From: JACQSR01 sp042577505
GTDB taxonomy: Archaea; Nanobdellota; Nanobdellia; Woesearchaeales; JACQSR01
Assembly (NCBI GenBank): GCA_042577505.1
Contig: JBHPEA010000012.1
Span: forward strand, 1-31,173
Length of the DNA stretch: 31,173 nt
Direction: 5' to 3'
The translations under genes were made by a program, and so were the position numbers. Positions 21,519-29,401 of this stretch are shown here, piece by piece; position 1 is the first letter of the stretch; each line of letters opens with the position of its first letter. The notes beneath the pieces were generated by a model that was not told the DNA's origin, did no database searches, and worked only from the letters and a program-made list of their open reading frames with translations.

Positions 21519-21540
21519 TTAACAATTGTTAACTTTTAAA
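21519..21540 (-). promoter_or_regulatory. suf operon promoter with a 14-bp perfect palindrome
   Basis: TTAACAATTGTTAA at 21519-21532 is a perfect 14-bp palindrome. It abuts and slightly overlaps the TATA-like TTTAAAAGTT (minus strand, 21531-21540) and ends 15 bases before ATG 21504. A protein bound there would block the start region, so it is a plausible repressor site for Fe-S or iron control. The regulator is not in the window. Confidence 0.5.
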
Positions 21541-21547
21541 GCTTTCG

Positions 21548-22021
21548 CTAAACAAACACAAGAGAAATGAAATCTCCGATATAATGAGTTAGTACAACCA
21601 CAACTAATGCAATCCCTAAATGCTCTAAAATTACTTTTATAGGATTAGTTTTATTCATCGTTGCAATATAATAACTTAATAATCCAAGAAGTAAAAAGCC
21701 CCATCCAATGCTTACATAAACTGAAATTGGATAGTCAAACATCATTATTGGAACAATAAAAGTCAAAGAAAATAGCATTTTAGCAAAAAAAGTAGATAAA
21801 GTTGCTTTCCACACTCCTTTATGTGACTTATTTGATGACTCTTCCGAAATATGAATCCCAAGTGAATCAGAAAAGGAATCAGCTATCGCAATTGTTAAAA
21901 CGCCCCCAATAATGAACAATTTAGACTCAGTAAATGAATTCAAACCAACTATAAGGCCAAGCGTAGTAATAACACCTGAAGTCAATCCATAACATATCCC
22001 CTTCAATAATGATGATTCCAT
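21548..22021 (-). CDS. VIT1/CCC1-like Fe2+/Mn2+ transporter
   Basis: A 157-residue membrane protein with about five hydrophobic segments: residues 10-28, 34-50, 78-97, 100-121 and 132-156. The first two carry the VIT1/CCC1 pattern GLTSGVITTLGLIVGL and TIAIADSFSDSLGIHISEES, where the Asp/Ser/Glu-rich end of helix 2 leads to the metal-binding cytosolic part in plant VIT1. It is shorter than the ~230-residue family norm, lacking most of the cytosolic helical domain. Location just upstream of sufB (43 bases) and 31 bases after ferredoxin supports iron as the substrate; this is inference. Direction of transport cannot be told from sequence. Confidence 0.75.
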   Translation of the reverse strand: MESSLLKGICYGLTSGVITTLGLIVGLNSFTESKLFIIGGVLTIAIADSFSDSLGIHISEESSNKSHKGVWKATLSTFFAKMLFSLTFIVPIMMFDYPISVYVSIGWGFLLLGLLSYYIATMNKTNPIKVILEHLGIALVVVVLTHYIGDFISLVFV

Positions 22022-22052
22022 AAAAGAAAAAATAATATTTTAATTTAAAAAA

Positions 22053-22307
22053 CTATGCAATCTTTTCCTTTTTTTCATCATCCCAAATCGAAATGACTTT
22101 AACAGGGCAAGATTCAGCAGCCTCTTTATTTATTGGGACATCTTTTTCTTCAATCTCTTTCTCCTCTTTCCCATCATCTAGCTTCTTCCCGCCTTTTATA
22201 CTAGACTTATCATCGCTAGCCATTTCCCAAAAATCAGGTGCAATAGCCGAACAAGCTGCGCATCCTATACAATTTGGTCTATCGTGCTTCATTACAAACT
22301 TAGCCAT
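22053..22307 (-). CDS. Single [4Fe-4S] ferredoxin
   Basis: An 84-residue ferredoxin of the monocluster type. Cluster cysteines are C13, C16 and C19 (CIGCAAC) and a fourth at C67 in ESCPVKVI. Between them the second cluster site is lost and replaced by a Lys/Glu/Asp-rich insert (about residues 33-58, including GKKLDDGKEEKEIEEKD), which is unusually long and charged. ATG 22307 follows AAGGTGG 6 bases upstream. The gene starts 11 bases after glutamate dehydrogenase on the same strand, so both are likely co-transcribed; electron transfer partner unknown. Confidence 0.93.
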   Translation of the reverse strand: MAKFVMKHDRPNCIGCAACSAIAPDFWEMASDDKSSIKGGKKLDDGKEEKEIEEKDVPINKEAAESCPVKVISIWDDEKKEKIA

Positions 22308-22318
22308 AATATACCACC

Positions 22319-23437
22319 TTACTGTCCAAATCTCTTGGCATTTAAAATTCTTTCCTTTGCAATCTCAATTCCGGCATCTCTCGGAGTAATTGACTTCTGT
22401 TCAGCCCTTTCTAATGCTAACTTAGTATTGGGTCTAATTTTCCTTTCAATCATCGGAAAGACTTCTTCTGGCTTACCACCTATATGTTCTACATAAGAAG
22501 AAATGACTCCACCTGCATTAGCAATAAAATCTGGTATGATTAACACACCCATCGTATGAAGTTTATTTTCAATTTCAACAGTTGATGGAATATTTGCACC
22601 TTGAACAATAATTTTAGCTTTAATGCTACTAACATTCCCTTCATTAATAACATTCGCTTTCGCTGCAGGTATTAAAACATCAACATCTAACTCAAATATT
22701 TTCCCGTGGGGGATTTTTTCACAATCATCATACTCTACAACTGATCCTTTCTCCAACTTCACTTGTAACAACTTCTTAACGTCAAGTCCATTCTCATTGT
22801 AAATTGCTCCTTTTGAATCTGAAACTGCAATAATTTTAGCCCCATCCTTAGAAAGATATTGGGCTGCAAATGTTCCAACGTTTCCAAACCCTTCTATAGC
22901 AATTTTTGAACCAGATACGCCGATTCCTTTATGTTCCATAGCAACTAACGTAGAATGATAAACACCATAACCTGTACTTCCTAACTCGTGAGGGATCCCA
23001 CATGCATATCCCTGACAAAGTGTTTGTGGTTTTCCTGTAGCTGATTTAATATCTCCATTCGCTTTTACAAAAACCTCCATTTCATGTTCTGCCATATACA
23101 TATCTGGAGCTGCAATATAATTATTTGGACATTCTTCTTTTATTTTTCTTGAAAAAGCAGCAACAATTTTATCCTTCTGTTCAGGAGAAATTTCTTTCGA
23201 ATTAGCAATAATTCCGGATTTCCCTCCACCAAAAGGTAAATCTGCTAACGCATTTTTATAGGTCATAGCTCTAGCTAATCTAGATACTTCTTCAACGGAA
23301 ACATCAGGAATCATCCTTATCCCGCCTTTAGCTGGACCGAGAACTGTATTATCAATTACTGTTATACCCCTCATCCCTGTTTCAGGATCATACACCTGAA
23401 TGATTTTTTCAGGCCCGATTTCATTGTATTCTACCAT
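22319..23437 (-). CDS. gdhA: Glutamate dehydrogenase (Glu/Leu/Phe/Val family)
   Basis: Interconverts glutamate and 2-oxoglutarate with ammonia. Substrate/catalytic residues: K37 in GPAKGGIR, K61 in AMTYKNAL, catalytic K73 in PFGGGKSGI, and D112 in AAPDMYM. The nucleotide fold follows with GFGNVG (183-188), and PDFIANAGGVISSY near 300 is a family signature. The protein is 372 residues, about 40 fewer than usual hexameric GDH, with the shortening at the N-terminus. The loop before the Rossmann fold reads HELGSTGYGV where GDHs often have an Arg before ATGxGV, so specificity for another amino acid remains open. A TATA-like TTTATATATG lies ~25 bases upstream. Co-transcribed with ferredoxin. Confidence 0.9.
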   Translation of the reverse strand: MVEYNEIGPEKIIQVYDPETGMRGITVIDNTVLGPAKGGIRMIPDVSVEEVSRLARAMTYKNALADLPFGGGKSGIIANSKEISPEQKDKIVAAFSRKIKEECPNNYIAAPDMYMAEHEMEVFVKANGDIKSATGKPQTLCQGYACGIPHELGSTGYGVYHSTLVAMEHKGIGVSGSKIAIEGFGNVGTFAAQYLSKDGAKIIAVSDSKGAIYNENGLDVKKLLQVKLEKGSVVEYDDCEKIPHGKIFELDVDVLIPAAKANVINEGNVSSIKAKIIVQGANIPSTVEIENKLHTMGVLIIPDFIANAGGVISSYVEHIGGKPEEVFPMIERKIRPNTKLALERAEQKSITPRDAGIEIAKERILNAKRFGQ

Positions 23438-23480
23438 AAATTTCCCAGAAAACGCCTACATATATAAATTTTTGTAACTA

Positions 23481-24563
23481 TCAAAACAAAAAATTTGGTG
23501 GTTTTCCTTCTCCATATTCTTCTAATTCAATTTGCTCTTCAGGATCATCATCATTCGCGCTACCAACATGAGCTAAACTGGAAAAATTACCTTCCACGAC
23601 ATCTGGATCTCCACCCATATCTCCCGTATCATCTAAACTATGATCAGGTTGATCAGATTCAGATAATCCCAATACACTCGAATCAACTTCTTTTCCTTCC
23701 AATTTATCTTGAATGAACGTCTGTGCAGTCCGATATTCAGCAACAATTCTTCCATATTCTAATTGAACTTCTTCTCGCTTAGGCAATGTAGTTCGAATTT
23801 CAGGTAATTGTGCTAAAGCTGCTTCTGCATGTAACAACAAAATTCCCAAATCTTGGTGCGAAGCTCCATTTGCTGCTCTTATAGATAAATCTTTTAAAGC
23901 GCTTCTATAGGATAATAAAGTATAATCTTCAACTTGGGTTACTGGTACTCCTTCAGTAACTGGAAGTACTTTTTGATCTAAAACTTCAGCATATTTAAGT
24001 AAAACTGCATCGTAAGGTGGAGGTGTGAATTTAGAAGAACTAATTAATTCGGTTCTAAATGCATCAACTTCTTCCTTCTCGGACTCTGGTCCTAATGAAC
24101 TCAACTTTGCCTCCAGATAAGGCCTCATTCTATGTGTAAATAAATCGTGCCATTTTTCATAAATCATATGATTCCCATAAACTTGAAGTCCTTTATCTTC
24201 TACCTCTAATTTCAATTTTCCTCTAGCTTTTTCCATATTTCTATTTACTCCTATGACATACGCTTCTAAACCATTATCTGTATTAACTTCATACATTCCA
24301 GAATTTGCTGCTATCCATGTTGCAGTTTTTCTAGTTTCCGAATAATCTGCTTCACTCAAAGACCTCTCATTAGAATCAGCAGCAACAGTAGTATCTATAC
24401 TTTTTCTTGCAGATGGTGGAGTTAGTCCTACAGTAGCACCAATAGTAGCATCTTCATGTAACTTCCTTTCTGCAGGAGTCTTATACTCAGGATTAGCACC
24501 ATTTGCATCCCAATCTAAAGCGCTCCCTATCCCCCTACTTCTATTATTACTATTAGATGTCAT
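23481..24563 (-). CDS. Unrecognised protein with acidic disordered ends
   Basis: A 360-residue soluble protein. The first ~85 residues are polar (MTSNSNNRSRGIGSALDWD..., NERSLSEADYSETRK) and probably disordered; residues ~90-285 are mixed/helical (EKWHDLFTHRMRPYLEAKL, DLGILLLHAEAALAQLPEI); the tail from ~295 is strongly acidic with DDTGDMGGDPD and NDDDPEEQIELEEYGE. There is no cysteine, signal peptide or membrane segment. The TATA-like TTTTTATACG lies ~35 bases before ATG 24563. It looks like a private lineage protein; the acidic tail might bind basic proteins or metal, but nothing shows this. It is set apart from gdhA by 43 bases and from acsA by 117. Confidence 0.65.
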   Translation of the reverse strand: MTSNSNNRSRGIGSALDWDANGANPEYKTPAERKLHEDATIGATVGLTPPSARKSIDTTVAADSNERSLSEADYSETRKTATWIAANSGMYEVNTDNGLEAYVIGVNRNMEKARGKLKLEVEDKGLQVYGNHMIYEKWHDLFTHRMRPYLEAKLSSLGPESEKEEVDAFRTELISSSKFTPPPYDAVLLKYAEVLDQKVLPVTEGVPVTQVEDYTLLSYRSALKDLSIRAANGASHQDLGILLLHAEAALAQLPEIRTTLPKREEVQLEYGRIVAEYRTAQTFIQDKLEGKEVDSSVLGLSESDQPDHSLDDTGDMGGDPDVVEGNFSSLAHVGSANDDDPEEQIELEEYGEGKPPNFLF

Positions 24564-24680
24564 TCTCTACTTTAGAATGATAATAGAATCCCGTATAAAA
24601 ATGTTTCTAATATTTACTACTATCAAATAGTGTATTAACTATCATATATACTACTCCATATAGAACAAACATCTAAAAAA

Positions 24681-26387
24681 CTAATCCTTTTCTAATCCAC
24701 TAAGATCACCAGTAGGTAATCCTAATTCCTTAGCCTTCAGAACTCTTCTCATAATCTTACCGCTTCTTGTCTTTGGTAAACTCTTCACAACTTCTATCTC
24801 TTTAGGATAAGCATGACCAGCTAAAGTCTTCTTCATGAACTTCTTTATATCTTCATATAGCTTTGGAGAATACTTATACCCTGGATTTAATGTAACAAAT
24901 GCTTTAATAATTTCTCCGTACAATTTATCTGGTTTACCAATCACTCCAGCTTCTGCAATAGAAGGGTGGGCTACTAACGCAGATTCAACTTCAAATGGTC
25001 CAACTCTATGACCTGATGTTTTAATAACATCATCAGCCCTACCTACAAACCAAATAAACCCATCCTTGTCAATTAAAGCCCTGTCACCAGTTATATACCA
25101 ATTATTTTGAAAATATTCATTATATTTCTTCTTATTCTTCCAAATAGTCTTCATCATTGAAGGCCAACCAGGTTTTATTGCTAAATTTCCTTCTCTATTT
25201 TTTCCTAACTTTCTTCCTTTATCATTAATAACCGCAGCTTTAATTCCTGGGAAAGGTTTTCCCATAGATCCCAATCTAATATCGACACAAGGAAAGTTCC
25301 CTACCACTATTCCACCAGTTTCTGTTTGCCAATAATTATCATGAATAGGCATTCCATAAGCTTTCATTCCAAACCTAATAGCTTCAGGATTCAAAGGTTC
25401 ACCAACAGAACAAATAAATCTTAAGTTAGGAAAGTTTTGTTTTTTTGAACCACTTTTCATTAACATCCTTATTGCAGTTGGAGCAGTATACCAAACAGTC
25501 ACATTATATTTCTTTAAAACACCATACCATTTCTCAGCAGAAAACTTACCCTCATAAACAATTTGAGTAACCCTATTCGACCATGGACCTAATATCCCAT
25601 AAACTACTCCTGTAACCCAACCAGGATCTGCAGTACACCAATAAACATCGTCTTCTTTCAAATCTAAAGCATACTTAGCTGTCATATGACCATGCAACAT
25701 TCCATAATGACAATGCACAACACCTTTTGGTTTTCCCGTTGTTCCAGAAGTATACAACATAAACGAAAAATCATCCTTTTTCATTGGTTCAGCTTCATAC
25801 AAATCAGATGCTTTATGCATCTCCTCATCATAACTTATGCCACCTTTTCCGCCAACAACAAAAATATATTTCAACTTGGGCATTTGTCTCTTAACTTCCT
25901 TCACCCTAGGTAATAAATCGACATGAGTAACTAAAGCCACAGCTTCACTTTGACCAATTCTATCGACTAATCCTGATTTTGAAAAAGCAGAAAACAAAGT
26001 ACCAGCTACGGCACCCCTCTTTAAAATTCCTAAAAATGAAGTATACAACTCAGGAATTCTTGGAAGGAACAAGAAAACCCTTTCTCCCTTACCAACCTTG
26101 TGTTTCTTCAATACATTAGCAAACTTATTTGATAACCTCATTAAATCTAGATAAGTATAAGTTTTTTCTTCATCATCACTAATCCAAATCAAAGCTTTCT
26201 TCTTACCTAATCCTTCCTGGACATGCCTATCAACAGCGTTATAAGCAGCATTTAATTTTTTTCCTTTAAACCAGTCAAGTTCACTTTCGAACTTTGAATA
26301 TGAAAAAGAATTATAGAATTTAGCATAGTTAACCATATTAGGTTTGCCTACTAACCTCTTTTTTGCTACCTTAATAACCTCCACCAT
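24681..26387 (-). CDS. acsA: Acetyl-CoA synthetase, AMP-forming
   Basis: Activates acetate (or another short acyl acid) to its CoA thioester through an adenylate. Motifs of the ANL superfamily are in order: P-loop YTSGTTGKPKGVVH, aromatic/adenine block YWQTETGGIV, TGDRALIDKDGFIWFVGRADD, hinge, and KTRSGKIMRRVLKA near the C-terminus with the catalytic Lys that is often acetylated. WYTAPTAIRMLMK matches acetyl/propionyl-CoA synthetases. At 568 residues it fits AcsA of the shorter type. ATG 26387 is chosen with purine-rich GGGAAGG before it; the TTG at 26399 is an alternative. Promoter shared back to back with the endonuclease IV gene. Confidence 0.92.
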   Translation of the reverse strand: MVEVIKVAKKRLVGKPNMVNYAKFYNSFSYSKFESELDWFKGKKLNAAYNAVDRHVQEGLGKKKALIWISDDEEKTYTYLDLMRLSNKFANVLKKHKVGKGERVFLFLPRIPELYTSFLGILKRGAVAGTLFSAFSKSGLVDRIGQSEAVALVTHVDLLPRVKEVKRQMPKLKYIFVVGGKGGISYDEEMHKASDLYEAEPMKKDDFSFMLYTSGTTGKPKGVVHCHYGMLHGHMTAKYALDLKEDDVYWCTADPGWVTGVVYGILGPWSNRVTQIVYEGKFSAEKWYGVLKKYNVTVWYTAPTAIRMLMKSGSKKQNFPNLRFICSVGEPLNPEAIRFGMKAYGMPIHDNYWQTETGGIVVGNFPCVDIRLGSMGKPFPGIKAAVINDKGRKLGKNREGNLAIKPGWPSMMKTIWKNKKKYNEYFQNNWYITGDRALIDKDGFIWFVGRADDVIKTSGHRVGPFEVESALVAHPSIAEAGVIGKPDKLYGEIIKAFVTLNPGYKYSPKLYEDIKKFMKKTLAGHAYPKEIEVVKSLPKTRSGKIMRRVLKAKELGLPTGDLSGLEKD

Positions 26388-26410
26388 ATACCTTCCCAAA
26401 TATCTCCCCT

Positions 26411-26450
26411 TTTTAATATTTTCGCATTATTAATGCAAAACATTTAAGTA
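26411..26450. promoter_or_regulatory. Divergent acsA/nfo promoter with a central palindrome
   Basis: GCATTA-T-TAATGC (26424-26436) is a perfect palindrome around a single T, extended with one mismatch to TTT...AAA. On one side lies the minus-strand TATA AATATTAAAA (26411-26420) of acsA, on the other TTTAAGTA (26443-26450) placed ~26 bases before nfo ATG 26472. The palindrome thus sits between two TATA boxes and could control both genes. Confidence 0.5.
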
Positions 26451-26471
26451 GAATCATTATTAGAAAATTTT

Positions 26472-27305
26472 ATGCCAAATAGCCTTCTTTTTGGAACTGC
26501 TGGTGTGCCATTATCATGTGAAGAAAGAAGTACAGTAAATGGTATTGAAGAAGTTAATAATCTAGGCCTTGGTGCGATGGAGTTAGAATTTGTAAGAAGT
26601 GTAAACATTTCAAAAGAAAAAGCACCTGAAGTTAAACAAACCGCTGAAAAAAATAAAATAGTTCTCACATGTCACGGTCAATATTACATAAACCTCTACT
26701 CACTTGAAAAACCCAAGATCCACGCATCCATTCAAAGAATCATAAACGCAGCAAGAATTGCAAATTTATGTGGTGCATGGTCTGTGTGCTTCCACGCTGG
26801 ATTTTATATGAAGAGGGATCCCGAAGAAGTTTATAAGAATATTAAGAAATACCTCAATGAAGCAATTGAAAAATTAAAAGAAGAGGATAACAACATATGG
26901 GTACGGCCTGAGACAACAGGCAAAGGGACTCAATTCGGAACCGTAGATGAAATTCTTCAGCTAAGCCACGAACTTGATAACGTAATGCCTTGTGTAGATT
27001 TTTCCCATCTTCATGCTAGATCAAACGGAAAATACAATACAAAAGAAGAATTCAAGGAAGTGCTAAACAAAGTCGAAAAGGTATTGGGGAAAAAAGGTCT
27101 AAATAATATGCACATTCACATTTCTGGAATAAATTATGGTGAAAAGGGGGAGAGAAACCATCTTGAATTAAAAGAATCTGATTTAAACTACAAAGATTTA
27201 CTAAAAACTCTTAAAGAGTATAATGTTAGAGGTGTAGTAATAAGCGAATCACCAAACATTGAAGAAGATGCAAAATTAATGAAAAAGTATTATGAAGGTG
27301 TTTAA
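26472..27305 (+). CDS. nfo: Endonuclease IV-type AP endonuclease
   Basis: TIM-barrel, trinuclear-zinc DNA repair enzyme cleaving 5' to abasic sites. Family blocks: LTCHGQYYINL (about 65-75), VCFHAGFY (~105-112), VRPETTGKGTQFG (~142-154, metal Glu), PCVDFSHLHAR (~175-185, metal Asp and His), NMHIHISGI (~214-222) and VISESPN (~258-264, metal Glu). At 277 residues it has normal length. It seems leaderless: TATA centre is ~26 bases before ATG. The Lgt gene starts inside its stop codon (TAATG). Confidence 0.93.
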   Translation: MPNSLLFGTAGVPLSCEERSTVNGIEEVNNLGLGAMELEFVRSVNISKEKAPEVKQTAEKNKIVLTCHGQYYINLYSLEKPKIHASIQRIINAARIANLCGAWSVCFHAGFYMKRDPEEVYKNIKKYLNEAIEKLKEEDNNIWVRPETTGKGTQFGTVDEILQLSHELDNVMPCVDFSHLHARSNGKYNTKEEFKEVLNKVEKVLGKKGLNNMHIHISGINYGEKGERNHLELKESDLNYKDLLKTLKEYNVRGVVISESPNIEEDAKLMKKYYEGV

Positions 27306-28084
27306 TGTACATACACAACATTGATCCAGTGTTCTTAAGCATTGGACCATTTGAAATTAGATACTATGGTTTAGTCTACGTTCTAGGATTCATTGCTGGT
27401 TACTATATCCTTATGTGGTACCAAAAAAAGGGATTCTATGATCTAACAAAAGAGGATGTCGAAAATCTACTTCTTTATGTGATGTTGGGTGTAATACTTG
27501 GAGCGAGGCTTGGAGAAATTATGTGGGAACCAGCCTACTATCTTTCCAATCCAATTAACATACTTAAAATTTGGGAAGGTGGTATGTCATTTCATGGAGG
27601 TATAGCAGGTGTAGCGATAGCTGTGTATTTCTTTACAAAAAAATACAAAGTCCCTTATTTAGTAATTGGAGATATTCTTTCAATACCTGCGACAATAGCC
27701 TTAGCATTTGGTAGAATGGCTAATTTCATTAATGGAGAATTATTTGGAACTCCTTCAAACTTACCTTGGTGTGTAAAATTTCCTGGTGCTGAAGAATGTA
27801 GACACCCCATACAATTTTATGCAGCAATCGGAAGAGGTTTTTTCTCTGCTTTATTGATATTCATTGCAAAAAAAGGATTTAAACCTGGATTCTTGACTTT
27901 TGTGATGATATTTCTCACTGGTGTAGGCAGATTTGTTGGTGACTTCTTGAGAGAAGATCAAAGGTGGTTAGGATTATCTCTTGGTCAATATTTATCGTTA
28001 GCAATGATCCTCATTGGAGGTTACTTTTTGTACAAGAACTATAAAGAAGAACTAAAAAACTTTTTTTCTAAGCCTTCAACTTAA
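27305..28084 (+). CDS. lgt: Prolipoprotein diacylglyceryl transferase (Lgt)
   Basis: Integral membrane enzyme that moves a diacylglyceryl group from phosphatidylglycerol to the lipobox Cys in bacteria. The Lgt signature is GRMANFINGELFG (136-148) with Arg137 and Glu145; His97 lies in SFHGGIAG, Tyr21 in IRYYGLVY, and the C-terminal Arg209 in GVGRFVGDFLREDQR, where Asp213 takes the place of a conserved Glu. RHPIQFYAA keeps HPxQ-Y but has Ala for the usual Glu. About seven hydrophobic segments are present, at 259 residues. Archaea have ether lipids and mostly lack Lgt, so transfer from bacteria is likely. It is coupled to nfo by TAATG. No lipobox protein was seen in this window. Confidence 0.93.
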   Translation: MYIHNIDPVFLSIGPFEIRYYGLVYVLGFIAGYYILMWYQKKGFYDLTKEDVENLLLYVMLGVILGARLGEIMWEPAYYLSNPINILKIWEGGMSFHGGIAGVAIAVYFFTKKYKVPYLVIGDILSIPATIALAFGRMANFINGELFGTPSNLPWCVKFPGAEECRHPIQFYAAIGRGFFSALLIFIAKKGFKPGFLTFVMIFLTGVGRFVGDFLREDQRWLGLSLGQYLSLAMILIGGYFLYKNYKEELKNFFSKPST

Positions 28085-28322
28085 CCAATATTTTATTGAC
28101 ATTATTCTCAGAAATTTTCTCTTCCGCTGCAAGAGCTTTAACGAATGCGTACAAATTTGTAACCTCTTCTTTAACGTCATCTTTGCTTTCTCTTAAATCG
28201 TTAATGTTAACTAAACTCTGTTGAATTTCAAATAGAAGATAGTCAAAAAAAATTGAGGGAGAATTGTCTTTTACCTTCCCCCACACACGCTCCCTCAACA
28301 ACATAAACTTCCATGATTTCAC
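28068..28322 (-). CDS. Small helical orphan; N-terminal frame uncertain
   Basis: An 84-residue frame from GTG 28322, helical at its C-terminal 55 residues (SLVNINDLRESKDDVKEEV, then NVNKILVKLKA). The start is doubtful: AAGGAG abuts that GTG with no spacing, but lies 7 bases before ATG 28314 in another frame, which encodes MEVYVVEGACVGEG... and ends at a TGA just after a run of eight A (28245-28252, T8 on the coding strand). Dropping one T there would join that well-started frame to the C-terminal part. Either a frameshift, a sequencing error or slippage is possible. The 3' end overlaps lgt by 17 bases. Confidence 0.45.
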   Translation of the reverse strand: MKSWKFMLLRERVWGKVKDNSPSIFFDYLLFEIQQSLVNINDLRESKDDVKEEVTNLYAFVKALAAEEKISENNVNKILVKLKA

Positions 28323-28392
28323 TCCTTTTTAAGCTTTCCGTTTGGTTTAACCATGCTAAAATATAAAAAAAAGTATTAGTATACAAATGTCA

Positions 28393-29340
28393 TCAAATAG
28401 GGGTTAAGAAATGGTCAAATCCAAACCGTTTTAGAACACTTTCTTTTCCATTCTGGTAAATTCTCACACCTTTCTTCTTAGTTATCTCTCCAACTAGGTA
28501 ACCAGGTACCTTTCCTAAATTCTTTTCTGAGACTGTAAAAACTAATTCAAAGTCTTCTCCCCCAAAAAGAGCATAATCATAGGGATCTTTCCCAACCTTC
28601 TGAGCTGCATCAACAGTTGATTCGGATACTGGTATGTTATCTTTGTAGATAACTGCTCCTACATTACTCATAAGACAGATATTTCTAACATCCGTTGCCA
28701 ATCCATCAGAAACATCCGCCATTGCATTGATATTCTTAGCAAACCTTTTTGAAAAATCTAATCTTGATCTTGGTTCTAAATGATCTTTTACACTTTTTCC
28801 TTTCAATCCCTTTTGAAGAAGATGCATCCCAGCAAAAGATTTACCTAAATCTCCTGAAACAAAAATAAAATCACCTATCTTTGCTTCAGACCTTTTACAA
28901 AGATATCCTTTCTCAACTTCCCCCATTAACGTAATTGTGATACTTATTTCCTTACCAGAAGTAGTATCTCCTCCAATCAAACATACTCCATACTTCTTGC
29001 ACACTTTCTTTATTCCTTTATACAAACCTTTCACAAACTCAACAGTACTATCTTTCCTTAAATTCAGAGAAACAAGAGCGTATCTAGGCATCCCTCCCAT
29101 AGAAGCTATATCCGAAACATTGCTCTCCATTGCCTTCATTCCAATTTGATTAGGAGAAAAATACTTAGTAGAAAAATGATTACCATCAATAAGTGTGTCT
29201 GTAGTAATACAAACTAGTTTTCCACCAATTTTAACAACAGCACAATCATCTCCAATCCCTAAAAGTACTTCCTTAGGTAATTTATTCTCTTTGAAGAGCT
29301 TAATCAGTCCTAATTCCCCTCCAATATTTTTAATTTTCAT
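28393..29340 (-). CDS. thiL: Thiamine-monophosphate kinase
   Basis: Phosphorylates thiamine phosphate to the active cofactor ThDP. AIRS/PurM-like fold with the ThiL blocks GIGDDCAVV (~30-38), TTDTLIDGNHF (~48-58), VSDIASMGG (~75-83), IGGDTTSG (~118-125), FVSGDLGKS and MADVSDGLATDV (~207-218). The bis-Asp and GG motifs needed for Mg-ATP are intact. At 315 residues it is normal. ATG 29340 is preferred because the TATA-like GTTTATAAAC at 29362-29371 lies ~26 bases upstream (leaderless); the longer frame from 29373 is promoter DNA. Divergent from the NIL gene through the same TATA palindrome. Confidence 0.94.
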   Translation of the reverse strand: MKIKNIGGELGLIKLFKENKLPKEVLLGIGDDCAVVKIGGKLVCITTDTLIDGNHFSTKYFSPNQIGMKAMESNVSDIASMGGMPRYALVSLNLRKDSTVEFVKGLYKGIKKVCKKYGVCLIGGDTTSGKEISITITLMGEVEKGYLCKRSEAKIGDFIFVSGDLGKSFAGMHLLQKGLKGKSVKDHLEPRSRLDFSKRFAKNINAMADVSDGLATDVRNICLMSNVGAVIYKDNIPVSESTVDAAQKVGKDPYDYALFGGEDFELVFTVSEKNLGKVPGYLVGEITKKKGVRIYQNGKESVLKRFGFDHFLTPI

Positions 29341-29361
29341 CCTACAGATGACATGCATAAA

Positions 29362-29371
29362 GTTTATAAAC
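29362..29371. promoter_or_regulatory. Palindromic TATA box serving thiL and the NIL gene
   Basis: GTTTATAAAC is a perfect 10-bp palindrome about 26 bases from thiL ATG 29340 (minus) and about 35 bases before NIL ATG 29402 (plus), the latter with GAGGTGAT at 29391-29398. A single TBP site may drive both directions. Confidence 0.5.
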
Positions 29372-29401
29372 ATTTATATCTAGTTAAGATGAGGTGATCA
29401 T

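Noticed and set aside
5975..24563. Possible paralogy between the orphans at 5975-7030 and 23481-24563
   Set aside because: Similar length and polar N-termini only; by eye I could not align any shared motif.
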